Shown here piece after piece: positions 27,070-37,032 of a stretch of DNA of 64,000 nucleotides (position 1 is its first letter; each line of letters starts with the position of its first letter). The notes beneath the pieces were generated by a model. The model did no database searches and had not been told where the DNA came from. It saw nothing but the letters and a program-made list of their open reading frames with translations. The stretch comes from Paraneptunicella aestuarii (GTDB lineage: Bacteria > Pseudomonadota > Gammaproteobacteria > Enterobacterales > Alteromonadaceae): the NCBI RefSeq assembly GCF_019900845.1, contig NZ_CP074570.1, forward strand, positions 248,001-312,000, read 5' to 3'. Both the position numbers and the translations under genes were made by a program.

Positions 27070-28149
27070 ATGATGAAGATTCTTTACGGCGTTCAAGGCA
27101 CTGGAAATGGGCACATTACTCGCGCTCGAGTGATGGCGAGAGCATTTGCTAACAATCCTGAGATTCAGGTGGATTACCTGTTTTCCGGTCGTGATGCAGA
27201 CAAGTATTTCGACATGGAAATCTTTGGTGATTACCAAACTCGACGCGGTTTAACCTTTGTTCATTCTAACGGGTCGATCAGTAAATGGTTGACGGTAAAG
27301 TCTAATCGTCCTGGTGAGTTTATTCGTGATGTGAAGGCGTTGGATTTGGCTGGTTACGATTTAGTGATAAATGATTTTGAACCTATTTCTGCCTGGGCTT
27401 CGCGTCGTCAGAATGTGCCTTCCATTTCTATCAGCCACCAAGCTGCATTTATGCATAAAGTGCCGAAAAGAGGGCAGAAGTTTTTAGATCGTCTTATCAC
27501 TCAATATTTTGCTCCAACCCAGATTCAATTAGGTGTTCACTGGTATCACTTTGGTCACAATATCATGCCGCCGTTTATTGAAGATGAGTTTCAAAACAGC
27601 GAAGCTGGGCAGCACTTTCTAGTCTATTTACCCTTTGAGCATTTAGATTGCATTCGTGAGTTACTGGAAAGCTTAAGTGAGCAAACTTTCGAGGTGTATC
27701 ACCCTGATGTGGAAGTGGAAACCGATGAGGGCAACTTGAAATGGCGTCGTCCTGGCAAGGATCGATTCCATGAATCTCTACAACACTGTGCTGGTGTTAT
27801 CGCTAATGGTGGCTTTGAGTTATCTAGTGAGTGCTTACAACTTGGAAAGAAGCTGCTAATCAAGCCTTTGCATGGGCAATTTGAGCAGTTGTCTAACGCG
27901 CTTACCCTGGAAACATTAGAGTTGTGCAGCACGATGGATTTTCTGGATGTTGATGCTGTTGAAAAATGGATATCCAAGCCAGAAGGCGAGCCTGTTGAGT
28001 TTCCTAAAGACCCCAAAGTATTGGTGGATTGGATATTGTCGCGGCAATGGAATGATACTCAGTCGGTATGCGAGCAGTTGTGGAAACAGGTGAAGTTTCC
28101 GGAGAAAGTTCGCCGTAAATTAGTGAAGCTTACATCAGCACCGGTCTAA
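27070..28149 (+). CDS. MJ1255/VC2487-type glycosyltransferase
   Basis: This 359-residue GT-B fold protein related to MurG has the characteristic N-terminus ILYGVQGTGNGHITRARVMA (glycine-rich loop, conserved His). A second domain contains CAGVIANGGFELSSECL, equivalent to the nucleotide-sugar binding site. It would transfer a sugar from a nucleotide donor to an unknown acceptor. The paired PAP2 lipid phosphatase upstream suggests a cell-envelope glycolipid. No signal peptide is visible. Confidence 0.85.
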   Translation: MMKILYGVQGTGNGHITRARVMARAFANNPEIQVDYLFSGRDADKYFDMEIFGDYQTRRGLTFVHSNGSISKWLTVKSNRPGEFIRDVKALDLAGYDLVINDFEPISAWASRRQNVPSISISHQAAFMHKVPKRGQKFLDRLITQYFAPTQIQLGVHWYHFGHNIMPPFIEDEFQNSEAGQHFLVYLPFEHLDCIRELLESLSEQTFEVYHPDVEVETDEGNLKWRRPGKDRFHESLQHCAGVIANGGFELSSECLQLGKKLLIKPLHGQFEQLSNALTLETLELCSTMDFLDVDAVEKWISKPEGEPVEFPKDPKVLVDWILSRQWNDTQSVCEQLWKQVKFPEKVRRKLVKLTSAPV

Positions 28150-28343
28150 CGAAATCCTTGCATACGGTTATGCGTCTCTATTTAAGAGCGGTTGAACTCA
28201 TTTTCAGTTCTTGTTATCTACCATTTCAGTCTTCGTACTGATAAGCTCCTGATCCCGCTTTTTTACTCTATATTTATGGTTTCTTTCCCTGCGTTTCATG
28301 TTGGGAAGATTGGGTTTATTCATCCTCAAAATGGTAGTTGGTT

Positions 28344-28802
28344 ATGGAACAGGAAATTTATCAATTTAACGATTTTGCACCTAAGCAGTTGTATAAGGTA
28401 TTGCAGCTCCGAAGCGCGGTGTTTGTGGTTGAACAAACCTGTTACTACCAGGATATGGATGATTTGGATACGCTACCGGAAACACGCCATTTTATGTTGA
28501 TGGATGGTAATGAGTTAGCTGGATATTCCCGTATATTGGCGCCAGGAGCGTCTTATTCGGGTTATAGCAGTATCGGGCGAATTCTCACCTCAGATAAGCA
28601 TCGAGGGCAGGGATTGGGGCATGACGTGGTTAGCAATTCCATTCAAATCTGTAAGCAACTTTGGCCTGACTACAACATTAAGATTGGCGCACAGTCTCAC
28701 TTGCAGGAATTTTATGGGGCGCACGGCTTTAAGGCGATAGGAGAGGAGTATATTGAGGATGGTATTCCTCATATTCATATGGTGAGAGATGGACAAGGTT
28801 GA
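28344..28802 (+). CDS. ElaA-type GNAT acetyltransferase
   Basis: This 152-residue GNAT protein is closest in pattern to E. coli ElaA: LYKVLQLRSAVFVVEQTCYYQDMDDLD is the ElaA hallmark, followed by SSIGRILTSDKHRGQGLGHDV, the acetyl-CoA loop, and QEFYGAHGF. ATG 28344 is chosen over the upstream TTG. Its last 14 bases overlap the EamA transporter start, so the two are translationally coupled. Substrate unknown. Confidence 0.88.
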   Translation: MEQEIYQFNDFAPKQLYKVLQLRSAVFVVEQTCYYQDMDDLDTLPETRHFMLMDGNELAGYSRILAPGASYSGYSSIGRILTSDKHRGQGLGHDVVSNSIQICKQLWPDYNIKIGAQSHLQEFYGAHGFKAIGEEYIEDGIPHIHMVRDGQG

Positions 28803-29682
28803 AAAAGTTGGAATTTCTGGTGCATTACTGGCAATTGTCTGGTTGTTGTTGGGGAACCTGTTTGGTGTCGGTGCTGATGCTATCGTAAAGTGGTTTTCAG
28901 ACACCGCGGGCATTTATCAATACGTATTTATCCGGCAAATAATCATTATTGTCTTTTTGCTGCCTATCTTTTTGCGTCAGCCGTTTTCTCGCCGGCGTTT
29001 GGAAACACCAAAGATTTATTTGTTTCGAGGTTTGCTAACGGTGGTTGGTAGCGCTTGTGTGGTTGTTGCCTTAACCAGTTTGCCTTTGGCGACCGCTCAT
29101 GTGGTTTTTTATGCAGCGCCAGTGTTTACGCTAATTTTAGCGACCCTGTGGATGAGAGAGCCTATCTATCGGCATAGGGTGATTAACGTTTTCTTGTGCT
29201 TTTTAGGGGTGATTGTTGCGCTGAAACCCGATGATTTTGGCTGGGGAGCCATTGCCGGGCTTATCGCTGCATTGTGCATTGCTGTCTATAACTTATCAGC
29301 GAGATTAGTTCCTACTCACTCATCGTCGATCACCGTTCTTTTCTGGAGTACGCTGTTCTCAATGCCCTTTTTAGGCATTGGTGCATTATTTGATTGGCGA
29401 GACATGTCGATGGACTTGCTGTATCTGGGCGTAGGAAGTGCCTTGGGCATAGGAATTTATCAGATTTGTTGTGTTTTTGCTTATCGCCATGCCGACGCAG
29501 GAGCCGTGACTATCGCAGAATATTCAGGTTTAGTCTTTGCCGCGCTAATGGGTTGGTTGATATTCCATGAAATTATTGGTTGGCGCACGTTACTGGGGAT
29601 TAGTTTGATAGTGTTACCGATTTTGTGGCAGTCACGTAAAGAGCACAAACTTTCTATTTTAAAGCTGGAGCAGGAAGGTTGA
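28789..29682 (+). CDS. EamA/DMT-family transporter
   Basis: This 297-residue inner-membrane protein has about ten transmembrane helices in two EamA repeats (about 10-145 and 155-290). The GLLTVVGSACVVVALTSLPLA and EYSGLVFAALMGWLIF segments are typical of drug/metabolite exporters. The start overlaps the preceding acetyltransferase, suggesting an operon that might acetylate and export the same compound (inference). Direction and substrate are not visible in the sequence. Confidence 0.88.
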   Translation: MDKVEKVGISGALLAIVWLLLGNLFGVGADAIVKWFSDTAGIYQYVFIRQIIIIVFLLPIFLRQPFSRRRLETPKIYLFRGLLTVVGSACVVVALTSLPLATAHVVFYAAPVFTLILATLWMREPIYRHRVINVFLCFLGVIVALKPDDFGWGAIAGLIAALCIAVYNLSARLVPTHSSSITVLFWSTLFSMPFLGIGALFDWRDMSMDLLYLGVGSALGIGIYQICCVFAYRHADAGAVTIAEYSGLVFAALMGWLIFHEIIGWRTLLGISLIVLPILWQSRKEHKLSILKLEQEG

Positions 29683-29724
29683 CGAAATCACTTGAAGGGT
29701 GAGGAAACGTTTCCCGTTAATAGA

Positions 29725-29740
29725 GTGTATAAATAACCAG
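29725..29740 (+). promoter_or_regulatory. Probable LexA (SOS) box upstream of uvrD
   Basis: GTGTATAAATAACCAG fits the pattern CTGT-N8-ACAG with two mismatches. It ends in CCAG, as does the E. coli uvrD box as I recall it. It lies about 10 bases before a TATAAT at 29751-29756, so a bound repressor would cover the promoter. Confidence 0.55.
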
Positions 29741-29800
29741 TATTTAAAGGTATAATCCGGGCAATTTTCAGATAAAAACCAGATAAAAGACATATTGCCC

Positions 29801-31969
29801 ATGGATGTATCCCACTTACTGGATAACCTGAACGACAAGCAGCGTGACGCTGTGACCGCCCCTGCTTCCGACCTGCTCATTTTGGCGGGAGCTGGAAGCG
29901 GTAAAACCCGGGTGCTAGTACATCGTATTGCATGGCTGGTTCAGGTTGAAGCCATTTCTCCCCGTAACATTCTGGCTGTTACGTTTACCAACAAAGCTGC
30001 CCGTGAAATGCGCGGGCGTGTTGAGCATTTGTTGGGCATTCCTTTACAGCATATGTGGATGGGCACCTTCCACGGTTTAGCGCATCGTCTTTTACGCAGT
30101 CATTATCAGGATGCGGGCTTACCTGAGCATTTCCAGATACTGGACTCTGACGATCAATATCGCTTAATTCGACGCGTGCTTAAGTCTTTGAATCTGGATG
30201 AAAAGCTTTGGCAACCCAAGCAAATTCAATGGTTTATTAATGCTAATAAAGACGAAGGATTACGCCCCAAGCATGTTGATGTGGGGGATAATCCCGAACG
30301 TAAACGTATGCGCGATATTTATCAGGCATATCAGGACGCTTGTGATTTGTCGGGGTTAGTGGATTTTGCTGAATTATTGCTGCGTGCTTATGAGCTTTGG
30401 TTAAATAATCCGCATATTTTGGCGCATTACCAACAGCGTTTTAGAACGATTCTGGTCGACGAATTTCAAGACACTAACAACATTCAATACGCCTGGTTAC
30501 GTTTGTTATGCTGCGACAGCAACAATATGATGATTGTCGGCGACGATGATCAATCCATTTACGGTTGGCGTGGCGCAAACGTCGAAAACATACATCATTT
30601 TTTGCGTGATTTTCCCAAGGCTCAAACGGTTCGATTAGAGCAGAATTATCGCTCTACCGGCAATATCCTGAATGCCGCGAATGCGGTGATCGATAACAAC
30701 TCAGGCAGACTTGGCAAGAATCTGTGGACTGAGTCTGGTGATGGTGAGTTGATCCGTTTGTACGCCGGTTTTAACGAAGTCGATGAAGCGCGTTTCGTTG
30801 TAGGGCAAATCGAGTCCTGGATTGACAAAGGTGGCTCGCCGGATGAGAACGCCATTTTGTATCGTAATAATGCTCAATCACGGGTATTAGAAGAGGCTTT
30901 GTTACATGCAGGGTTGCCTTACCGTATTTATGGCGGCGTGCGCTTTTTTGAGCGTCAGGAAATCAAAGACGCACTAGGCTACATGCGTATGGTTAATAAT
31001 CCTTTGGATGACGCAGCTTTTGAGCGCATTATTAATGTGCCAGCCAGAGGTTTAGGTGATAAGACTGTAGCGCAAATACGTGAAGCCGCGCGGGCAACGC
31101 AGAAGTCGCTATGGCAAGCCAGTATGTTAATGCTGCAAGAAAAACGCTTAACGGGAAGAGCGACCAATGCATTACAAAGCTTTGTGGATTTGATCCTGTC
31201 TTTAGAGCAAGCCGTTGGTGGTGCAAGCTTGCAGGAACAAGCGAAAGTTATTATGCAGAAATCGGGAATTTTAGCCATGTATCAGTCTGAGAAGGGCGAA
31301 AAAGGCGAAACCCGGGTTGAGAACTTGCAAGAACTTGTCACCGCTTGTGAGCAGTTTGTTCAGGCCGAGGAAGATGAAAATATGACGCCATTGGCGGCTT
31401 TCCTGGCTCAGGCTTCGTTAGATGCGGGAGAAACTCAGGCTGATACTCATGAGTCGGCAGTGCAATTAATGACGATCCACTCTGCTAAAGGATTGGAGTT
31501 TCCACAGGTATTTTTGACTGGCGTGGAAGAAGGTATGTTCCCCAGTATGCAAAGTGCCGAGGATATTGGGCGATTGGAAGAAGAGCGTCGTTTGTGCTAC
31601 GTTGGAATGACACGTGCGATGCAAAGGTTGTTTATTACTTATGCCGAGAACCGTCGCTTGTATGGGCAAGATAAATATCACACACCTTCACGTTTTATTC
31701 GTGAAATGCCGGCAAAATGTTTAGAAGAAGTGCGCCTGCGCTCAACGGTTTCCAGACCTGTACAGAAAAGTTACAGTAACATGGCATCCCATGAAGCGTT
31801 TGAATCGACAGGTTTTAGTTTGGGTGAGCGTGTCAGGCATCCTAAATTTGATGAAGGCGTGGTATTGAACTATGAAGGCAGTGGTGAAAACGCACGAGTT
31901 CAGGTGAATTTTGAAAATCATGGGACAAAGTGGCTGTTTTTAGGCTATACCACTTTGACTAAAGTCTAA
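29801..31969 (+). CDS. uvrD: DNA helicase II UvrD
   Basis: This 722-residue SF1A helicase acts in nucleotide-excision and mismatch repair. Motifs in order: Q-motif LNDKQRDAV, Walker A AGAGSGKT, TFTNKAAREM, VDEFQDTN (motif II), GDDDQSIYGWRGA, LEQNYRS, HSAKGLEFPQV, and VGMTRAMQRL. The C-terminal HPKFDEGVVLNYEG segment is typical of UvrD rather than Rep. ATG 29801 is chosen over a TTG six bases earlier. A probable LexA box upstream agrees with SOS control. Confidence 0.95.
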   Translation: MDVSHLLDNLNDKQRDAVTAPASDLLILAGAGSGKTRVLVHRIAWLVQVEAISPRNILAVTFTNKAAREMRGRVEHLLGIPLQHMWMGTFHGLAHRLLRSHYQDAGLPEHFQILDSDDQYRLIRRVLKSLNLDEKLWQPKQIQWFINANKDEGLRPKHVDVGDNPERKRMRDIYQAYQDACDLSGLVDFAELLLRAYELWLNNPHILAHYQQRFRTILVDEFQDTNNIQYAWLRLLCCDSNNMMIVGDDDQSIYGWRGANVENIHHFLRDFPKAQTVRLEQNYRSTGNILNAANAVIDNNSGRLGKNLWTESGDGELIRLYAGFNEVDEARFVVGQIESWIDKGGSPDENAILYRNNAQSRVLEEALLHAGLPYRIYGGVRFFERQEIKDALGYMRMVNNPLDDAAFERIINVPARGLGDKTVAQIREAARATQKSLWQASMLMLQEKRLTGRATNALQSFVDLILSLEQAVGGASLQEQAKVIMQKSGILAMYQSEKGEKGETRVENLQELVTACEQFVQAEEDENMTPLAAFLAQASLDAGETQADTHESAVQLMTIHSAKGLEFPQVFLTGVEEGMFPSMQSAEDIGRLEEERRLCYVGMTRAMQRLFITYAENRRLYGQDKYHTPSRFIREMPAKCLEEVRLRSTVSRPVQKSYSNMASHEAFESTGFSLGERVRHPKFDEGVVLNYEGSGENARVQVNFENHGTKWLFLGYTTLTKV

Positions 31970-32027
31970 TTAAAAAGACGTAGTTTCTGCGTCATAATCG
32001 GGTCTATTTTTCCTCGAAACAAACACT

Positions 32028-33275
32028 ATGCACGAATCAAAGCGCAAAGTTCTGGTGATTGAAGATTCCATTACCAGTATGAAGGTCATCAAGCATCTGC
32101 TTAAAGGCGCAGATCTTGAGCCTATTGGTGCTGCGAGCTTAAGGGAAGCCAGAGAGGTATTATCTCGCTCGGGGTCTGATGAGTATTTGTGTGCAGTCGT
32201 TGATTACTGCTTGCCTGATGCACCTGAAGGTGAAGCTATCGATTTCTCTATTGAGTATAATGTTCCCACCATTGTTATTACTGGCAGACTGGATGAAGTC
32301 ACGCGCACTAATGTTTTGGCAAAGGATGTTGTTGATTATATTCCCAAAGAAAACGCTCAGGTTTATGAATATCTGGTGCGTTTGGTGCAGAGACTGGATA
32401 AAAACCGGGAAATCGGTGTGCTGGTGGTTGATGATTCAAGATTGAGTCGCACCATGATTTCGTCTTTGTTGAAACGCCATAATTTCAATACCTATGAAGC
32501 CGAAGACGGAGAAGAAGGCTTAGCGGCTTTGCGTCAGTATAAAAACATCAAATTGGTGATTACCGACGAAAATATGCCGAACATGACGGGATTAGAAATG
32601 GTGGCTGAAATTCGGCGTACTATATCTAAAGATGATTTGGCGATTATTGGTTTGTCCGGGAAGGGTAGTTCGGCGCTATCTGCGCGCTTTATCAAAAGTG
32701 GAGCAAATGACTACCTGAACAAGCCTTACTGCCATGAAGAATTCTTTTGTCGGGTAATGCAGAACATCGAATATGTCGAAAGTATTGAGGCCATTCGTAG
32801 AGCGTCGAATACCGATTATTTAACGGGGCTGCCGAATCGACGTCACTTCTTTACTCGCATTCAGGCAAACCTTCGAATCGCCCCGGGAAATGTCATTCTA
32901 GGTATTGTTGATGTTGATCAGGTGAAGTGGATTAACAAGCAATACGGTTATGAAGCGGGTGATAATGTCTTAAAATCCATCGCCAAGCTAATAGAGAAAT
33001 ATTTCACCGATTGTCATATATCGCGTTTTGGTGGTGAAGAGTTTTGTATTTATTCTTCCGGGCAAGATACGGAGAACCTGCTGGAACAATACCGCACTTT
33101 TTGCATGGAAGTGGCGCAAAGCAAAATTGATGTTGGCGGTCAGTTTGTGGGGTTTGCTGTTAATGTTGGCATCAGTGGGCACTTTAACGGCGATATTAAA
33201 GAAACCCTGCACTTTGCTGACACCAACCTGCAAAAAGCAAAAGAAAAAGGCGATAACCAGATCGTTTATTCCTGA
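32028..33275 (+). CDS. Tandem-receiver diguanylate cyclase (REC-REC-GGDEF)
   Basis: This 415-residue soluble protein has a first receiver (about 7-120; VIEDS, phosphoacceptor in VVDYCLPD) and a second (about 130-250; VVDDSRLSR, phosphoacceptor in ITDENMPNMTG, KPY). The cyclase domain has RFGGEEFCIY (G335) and TDYLTGLPNRR. The architecture resembles PleD-like regulators. The active-site GGEEF is intact, so it should make c-di-GMP on phosphorylation. No kinase is adjacent. Its end overlaps the convergent rarD by 10 bases. Confidence 0.92.
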   Translation: MHESKRKVLVIEDSITSMKVIKHLLKGADLEPIGAASLREAREVLSRSGSDEYLCAVVDYCLPDAPEGEAIDFSIEYNVPTIVITGRLDEVTRTNVLAKDVVDYIPKENAQVYEYLVRLVQRLDKNREIGVLVVDDSRLSRTMISSLLKRHNFNTYEAEDGEEGLAALRQYKNIKLVITDENMPNMTGLEMVAEIRRTISKDDLAIIGLSGKGSSALSARFIKSGANDYLNKPYCHEEFFCRVMQNIEYVESIEAIRRASNTDYLTGLPNRRHFFTRIQANLRIAPGNVILGIVDVDQVKWINKQYGYEAGDNVLKSIAKLIEKYFTDCHISRFGGEEFCIYSSGQDTENLLEQYRTFCMEVAQSKIDVGGQFVGFAVNVGISGHFNGDIKETLHFADTNLQKAKEKGDNQIVYS

Positions 33276-34174
33276 CTTTGTTTCTTTGCTTTTCTATTTC
33301 TTCGATAGTGTTTTAGCGAGTCCCAGGTATAAATCGCCAACCCCAACCAAACAAATGCGAAGGTGACTAATCGCGCTTGGTCTAATGGTTCCCCATAGAG
33401 TATTACTGCTAATGCAAACATCATACTGGGAGCCAAATATTGGAAAAATCCCAAAGTAGAATATTGAATGCGTTTGGCTGCGGCATTGAAGCAGATCAGC
33501 GGTATGGTGGTCACTAGCCCTGCACTGAGTAGAATTAAATTAATTGCCAAATCATTGTTGAGCATATTGCTATTGGCAGAAGCAAAGAAGGCCCAATACC
33601 CTAAAGCAATAGGCAGTAGCATAGAGCTTTCGATTAATAATCCTGGGGCTGATTCCACAGGTATCTTCTTGCGCAATAATCCATAAATGCCAAAGCTAAA
33701 CGCTAGCACTAAGGCTATCCAGGGAAATTTTCCGTAGGACAGGATCAGTATGGCAACGCCCAACGCTGCAGAGCCAACGGCAAGTAGCTGCATAGGGCGT
33801 AGTCGTTCACCTAAAAACATATAGCCCAGAAACACATTGAGTAGTGGGTTAATGTAGTAGCCTAAACTGGCGTCCAGCAGGTGATCGTGGTTTACCGCCC
33901 AGATAAAGAGTAACCAGTTACCAGCCAATAGAAAACCGCAGAAAAACAACGTCGCGAGAACTCGTTTATTGGCGATAGCTGCGCGTACTCTAGACCAATG
34001 ACGACTCGCCAGAATGATAATGAGCAACGTCAGTACAGACCATACGATACGATGCATCAGAATATCCATACTGGGAAAGGCTGCCAGCAATTTGAAATAC
34101 ATGGGGGCAACGCCCCAACTGCCATAGGCTGCCAGAGCTAATAAAACGCCTTGTTTGGTTTGATTGGCTTGCAA
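33266..34174 (-). CDS. rarD: RarD family EamA transporter
   Basis: This 302-residue ten-helix membrane protein begins QGVLLALAAYGSWGVAPMYFKLL, the RarD signature, with WLLFIWAVNHDHLLDASLGYYINPLL and a QYLAPSMMF segment also typical. RarD proteins are linked to chloramphenicol resistance in some hosts, but the natural substrate is unknown. In E. coli rarD neighbours yigI, pldA and recQ. Here a YigI-like gene and recQ follow within 1 kb. Confidence 0.9.
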   Translation of the reverse strand: MQANQTKQGVLLALAAYGSWGVAPMYFKLLAAFPSMDILMHRIVWSVLTLLIIILASRHWSRVRAAIANKRVLATLFFCGFLLAGNWLLFIWAVNHDHLLDASLGYYINPLLNVFLGYMFLGERLRPMQLLAVGSAALGVAILILSYGKFPWIALVLAFSFGIYGLLRKKIPVESAPGLLIESSMLLPIALGYWAFFASANSNMLNNDLAINLILLSAGLVTTIPLICFNAAAKRIQYSTLGFFQYLAPSMMFALAVILYGEPLDQARLVTFAFVWLGLAIYTWDSLKHYRRNRKAKKQSQE

Positions 34175-34496
34175 TGAAAACTTCTCTACTCATGAATGGG
34201 ATAAGCTCGAAAATGGAATGAATGGCTTATCTTGCTTCGGTTTTAGGGGATTTAGAACACAGTGTGATGTGCTCTTGTTTATTATCAACCCCGCCTATTA
34301 TCTACAGGCAAACTGTGTTGAATCTGAATAGGCTTACTGGCATAGGGCTAAATACCTGTTCCAAACTATCAGTCATCTGTAGAGAATTAGGAGCAAACCC
34401 TCAGCCGCAGGGATGCGGCTGTGGAGCCTACATGGAAGTATCCACGGCGAGTTTGCGATAAATCTCTATGGGTGACCGACAATTAAACACAGCTAT
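34175..34496. other. Intergenic region carrying repeat copy B
   Basis: About 320 bases between the thioesterase gene's end and rarD, without a supported gene. Short open frames here are in repeat or non-coding sequence. The structured repeat at 34380-34468 occupies most of the right half. Confidence 0.55.
34380..34468 (+). repeat. Structured repeat element, copy B
   Basis: The outer stem GCAAAC (34393-34398)/GTTTGC (34451-34456) encloses CAGCCGCA/TGCGGCTG (34402-34421) and a third hairpin GTGGA/TCCAC (34421-34445). Flanking TAGAGA/TCTCTA (34380-34385, 34463-34468) extends the structure. Compared with copy A, a G-C pair in the outer stem becomes A-T on both sides, a compensatory change. Confidence 0.75.
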
Positions 34497-34976
34497 TTAG
34501 GCGATCATATATGTGCCAGTACCAAAAGCAATATGTGTTCCGGATTCATTATGTAACTCCATACGGCAAACCGCGACTCTACTGCCTTTGCGGATCACTT
34601 CTGCGGTCGCAATGAATTTCTCGCCCTTCCCGGGGCGCAGATAGTCGATACGCATATCAATGGTGCTCATTTTTCCAACGCGATGATGGAATTCTTCCAA
34701 TGTAACGTTATCCATTTCGGCTACGGCATGCAGAATTGCCATTAAGCCGCCCACGGTATCCAGAATTGCTGCAGTCACGCCGCCATGAAGTACCTTTTGG
34801 ATTGGGTTTCCCATGAGGTTATCTTTCCAGGGTAAATGCACTTCAGCGCGTTCAGTGCCCTGATAAATCATTTTCATACCCAGTAGATCGATAAAAGGCA
34901 TATTGGTTGCAAACATGTTGGTCACGTATTCGCCGAGTTCTTCTGAACGTAGTAGTTTATCCTTTGGAATGGTCAT
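34497..34976 (-). CDS. YigI/PaaI-like hotdog thioesterase
   Basis: This 159-residue hotdog-fold acyl-CoA thioesterase has the conserved active-site stretch VLHGGVTAAILDTVGG and the strand MSTIDMRIDYLRPGKG. It likely cleaves medium- or long-chain acyl-CoA. Its place between rarD and recQ matches yigI in E. coli. pldA, found between yigI and recQ there, is absent here. Confidence 0.85.
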   Translation of the reverse strand: MTIPKDKLLRSEELGEYVTNMFATNMPFIDLLGMKMIYQGTERAEVHLPWKDNLMGNPIQKVLHGGVTAAILDTVGGLMAILHAVAEMDNVTLEEFHHRVGKMSTIDMRIDYLRPGKGEKFIATAEVIRKGSRVAVCRMELHNESGTHIAFGTGTYMIA

Positions 34977-35150
34977 AATTTCATGGTTCTGGATGGGAAA
35001 TTCTTAACATAGTTTAGATGGCTATGACTTTTTGTGGAATGGCTAAGACGTACTGATTTATATGAGTATGATTTATATGAGGCATATACTGCATTGGCTA
35101 GCAAACAAGGTTAAACTACGCCGATAACAACAATAGTCAGTGCGCGAGAT

Positions 35151-36971
35151 TTGAGTTCACAACTTCCACAAGTTGAGGGTGATACGGATTCTGATGCCCT
35201 CAGAATATTAAAATCCACATTTGGTTATCCGGCATTTCGTGATGGTCAGGAGCCTGTCATTGAGCAGGTATTGGCTGGGCGAGATGTGTTGGTTTTATTA
35301 CCTACTGGTGGTGGTAAATCCATTTGTTACCAATTGCCGGCATTGCTACTACCCGGCGTGACCATTGTTGTTTCGCCATTGTTGTCGCTAATGCAGGATC
35401 AGGTCGATGCCTTACAGGCAACCGGCATTCCTGCCGCTTTCCTTAATTCCAGCCAAACACCTCAAGAACAACAACAAGTTTGCCAAGGTTTGTCGCAGGG
35501 GCTTTATCGTATGTTGTACGTGGCTCCGGAAAGGCTAATGCAACTGGATTTTTTGCGTGCTTTGCAAGACTTGCCAATCAGTTTGTTTGCCATTGACGAA
35601 GCTCACTGCGTTTCCCATTGGGGACATGATTTTCGACCTGAATATTGCCAATTGGGTCAGCTAAAGCAGTTTTTCCCTAATAAGCCAATGATTGCGTTAA
35701 CCGCGACGGCAGATCTGGCAACGCGCGATGATATTGTTCAACAGCTTAATCTGCATGATCCTTACGTGTTCAAAGGCAGTTTCGACCGCCCGAATATTCG
35801 TTATATGCAGGCTCAAAAATATAAACCTATGGAGCAATTGCGACGCTTTATTTCACGCCAGGATGGTAGCGGCATAGTGTATTGCAATAGCCGTAAAAAA
35901 GTTGAGCAAGTTAGCGCTAATCTGGCTTCTCAGGGTATAAATTGTGCTGCTTATCATGCTGGTATGGAAGCTAAAGTGCGTGAATATGTGCAGCGTGGTT
36001 TTATTCGTGATGACATTGATATCATCGTGGCGACGGTAGCGTTTGGCATGGGGATTAACAAATCCAATGTGCGCTACGTCGTGCATTATGACTTGCCGCG
36101 AAGTATCGAGTCCTACTATCAGGAAACCGGGCGTGCAGGCCGCGATGGAATGCCTGCGGAAGCCTTGCTGTTATTTGATGAAAAAGAAGTCGCGCGTAAT
36201 AAAGAATGGATAGGCTTGAATGAAAATGAAAGTCGTCGTCAGGTTGAATTACACAAGTTTAGCGCAATGGTGGCATTTGGTGAGGCACAAACCTGCCGTC
36301 GTCAGGTGCTACTGAATTACTTCTCCGAGTTTAGCCCCAAGCCCTGTGGTAACTGCGATATTTGTCTGGATCCGCCCAAACGTTATGACGGTACACAAGA
36401 TGCGCAAAAAGTGATGTCTTGTATTTATCGTTTAGGGCAGCAGTGTGCCAGCCAATATGTGATTGATGTGTTGAGGGGAAAGCAGCTTCAGGCTATTTCC
36501 AAAGCCGAACATGATCAAATACCAACATATGGCGTGGGCAAAGAGCAACCCGATGCCTATTGGTTGAATATTATTAATCAGCTTGTGCATCAAGGGTTGG
36601 TGAGAATTGATGTGACTTGCCACTCGGTATTGAGACTTACCGAAGGTGCAAGGGCAGTCCTCAAAGGTGACGTTGCTTTGATGCTGGCGGTGCCCAGATT
36701 GAATTTTGTCTGGGACAAAAAGCGTAGCGCGAACACTGAGGACTACGACAAGGTACTGTTCGCTAAACTTAAGAACCTGCGTAAGCGCATTGCAGAGCGT
36801 GATGAAGTACCTCCGTTTGTCATCTTCAACGATTTAACCCTGGCTGAGATGGCGCGTTCCGTACCGCAAGATGATGAAGCGTTTTTGGCTATCAGTGGTG
36901 TCGGGCAAACCAAGTTAAGCCGTTATGGAGAAGACTTTATGGCGTTAATCAGCAAGCATTGTGAAGGTTAA
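35151..36971 (+). CDS. recQ: ATP-dependent DNA helicase RecQ
   Basis: This 606-residue RecF-pathway helicase has motif [13 protein letters not shown], motif [26 protein letters not shown], and motif [13 protein letters not shown] zinc-binding [10 protein letters not shown]...CGNCDIC cluster, a winged-helix region and a C-terminal HRDC domain (about 530-605) follow. The best start is TTG 35151, since no in-frame ATG or GTG lies close. The N-terminus aligns with the family from that point. It is divergent from the thioesterase gene. Confidence 0.95.
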   Translation: MSSQLPQVEGDTDSDALRILKSTFGYPAFRDGQEPVIEQVLAGRDVLVLLPTGGGKSICYQLPALLLPGVTIVVSPLLSLMQDQVDALQATGIPAAFLNSSQTPQEQQQVCQGLSQGLYRMLYVAPERLMQLDFLRALQDLPISLFAIDEAHCVSHWGHDFRPEYCQLGQLKQFFPNKPMIALTATADLATRDDIVQQLNLHDPYVFKGSFDRPNIRYMQAQKYKPMEQLRRFISRQDGSGIVYCNSRKKVEQVSANLASQGINCAAYHAGMEAKVREYVQRGFIRDDIDIIVATVAFGMGINKSNVRYVVHYDLPRSIESYYQETGRAGRDGMPAEALLLFDEKEVARNKEWIGLNENESRRQVELHKFSAMVAFGEAQTCRRQVLLNYFSEFSPKPCGNCDICLDPPKRYDGTQDAQKVMSCIYRLGQQCASQYVIDVLRGKQLQAISKAEHDQIPTYGVGKEQPDAYWLNIINQLVHQGLVRIDVTCHSVLRLTEGARAVLKGDVALMLAVPRLNFVWDKKRSANTEDYDKVLFAKLKNLRKRIAERDEVPPFVIFNDLTLAEMARSVPQDDEAFLAISGVGQTKLSRYGEDFMALISKHCEG

Positions 36972-37032
36972 TCAGGCGTCACTGAATATTATCCTTAAAA
37001 GAAGAATGATTTTTCTCTTTATACAGGCGCTA

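Noticed and set aside
34222..34461. 79-residue frame
   Set aside because: Encoded by the structured repeat and flanking non-coding sequence.
34177..35150. Expected pldA between the YigI-like gene and recQ
   Set aside because: No phospholipase A frame is present. The E. coli order is only partly conserved.
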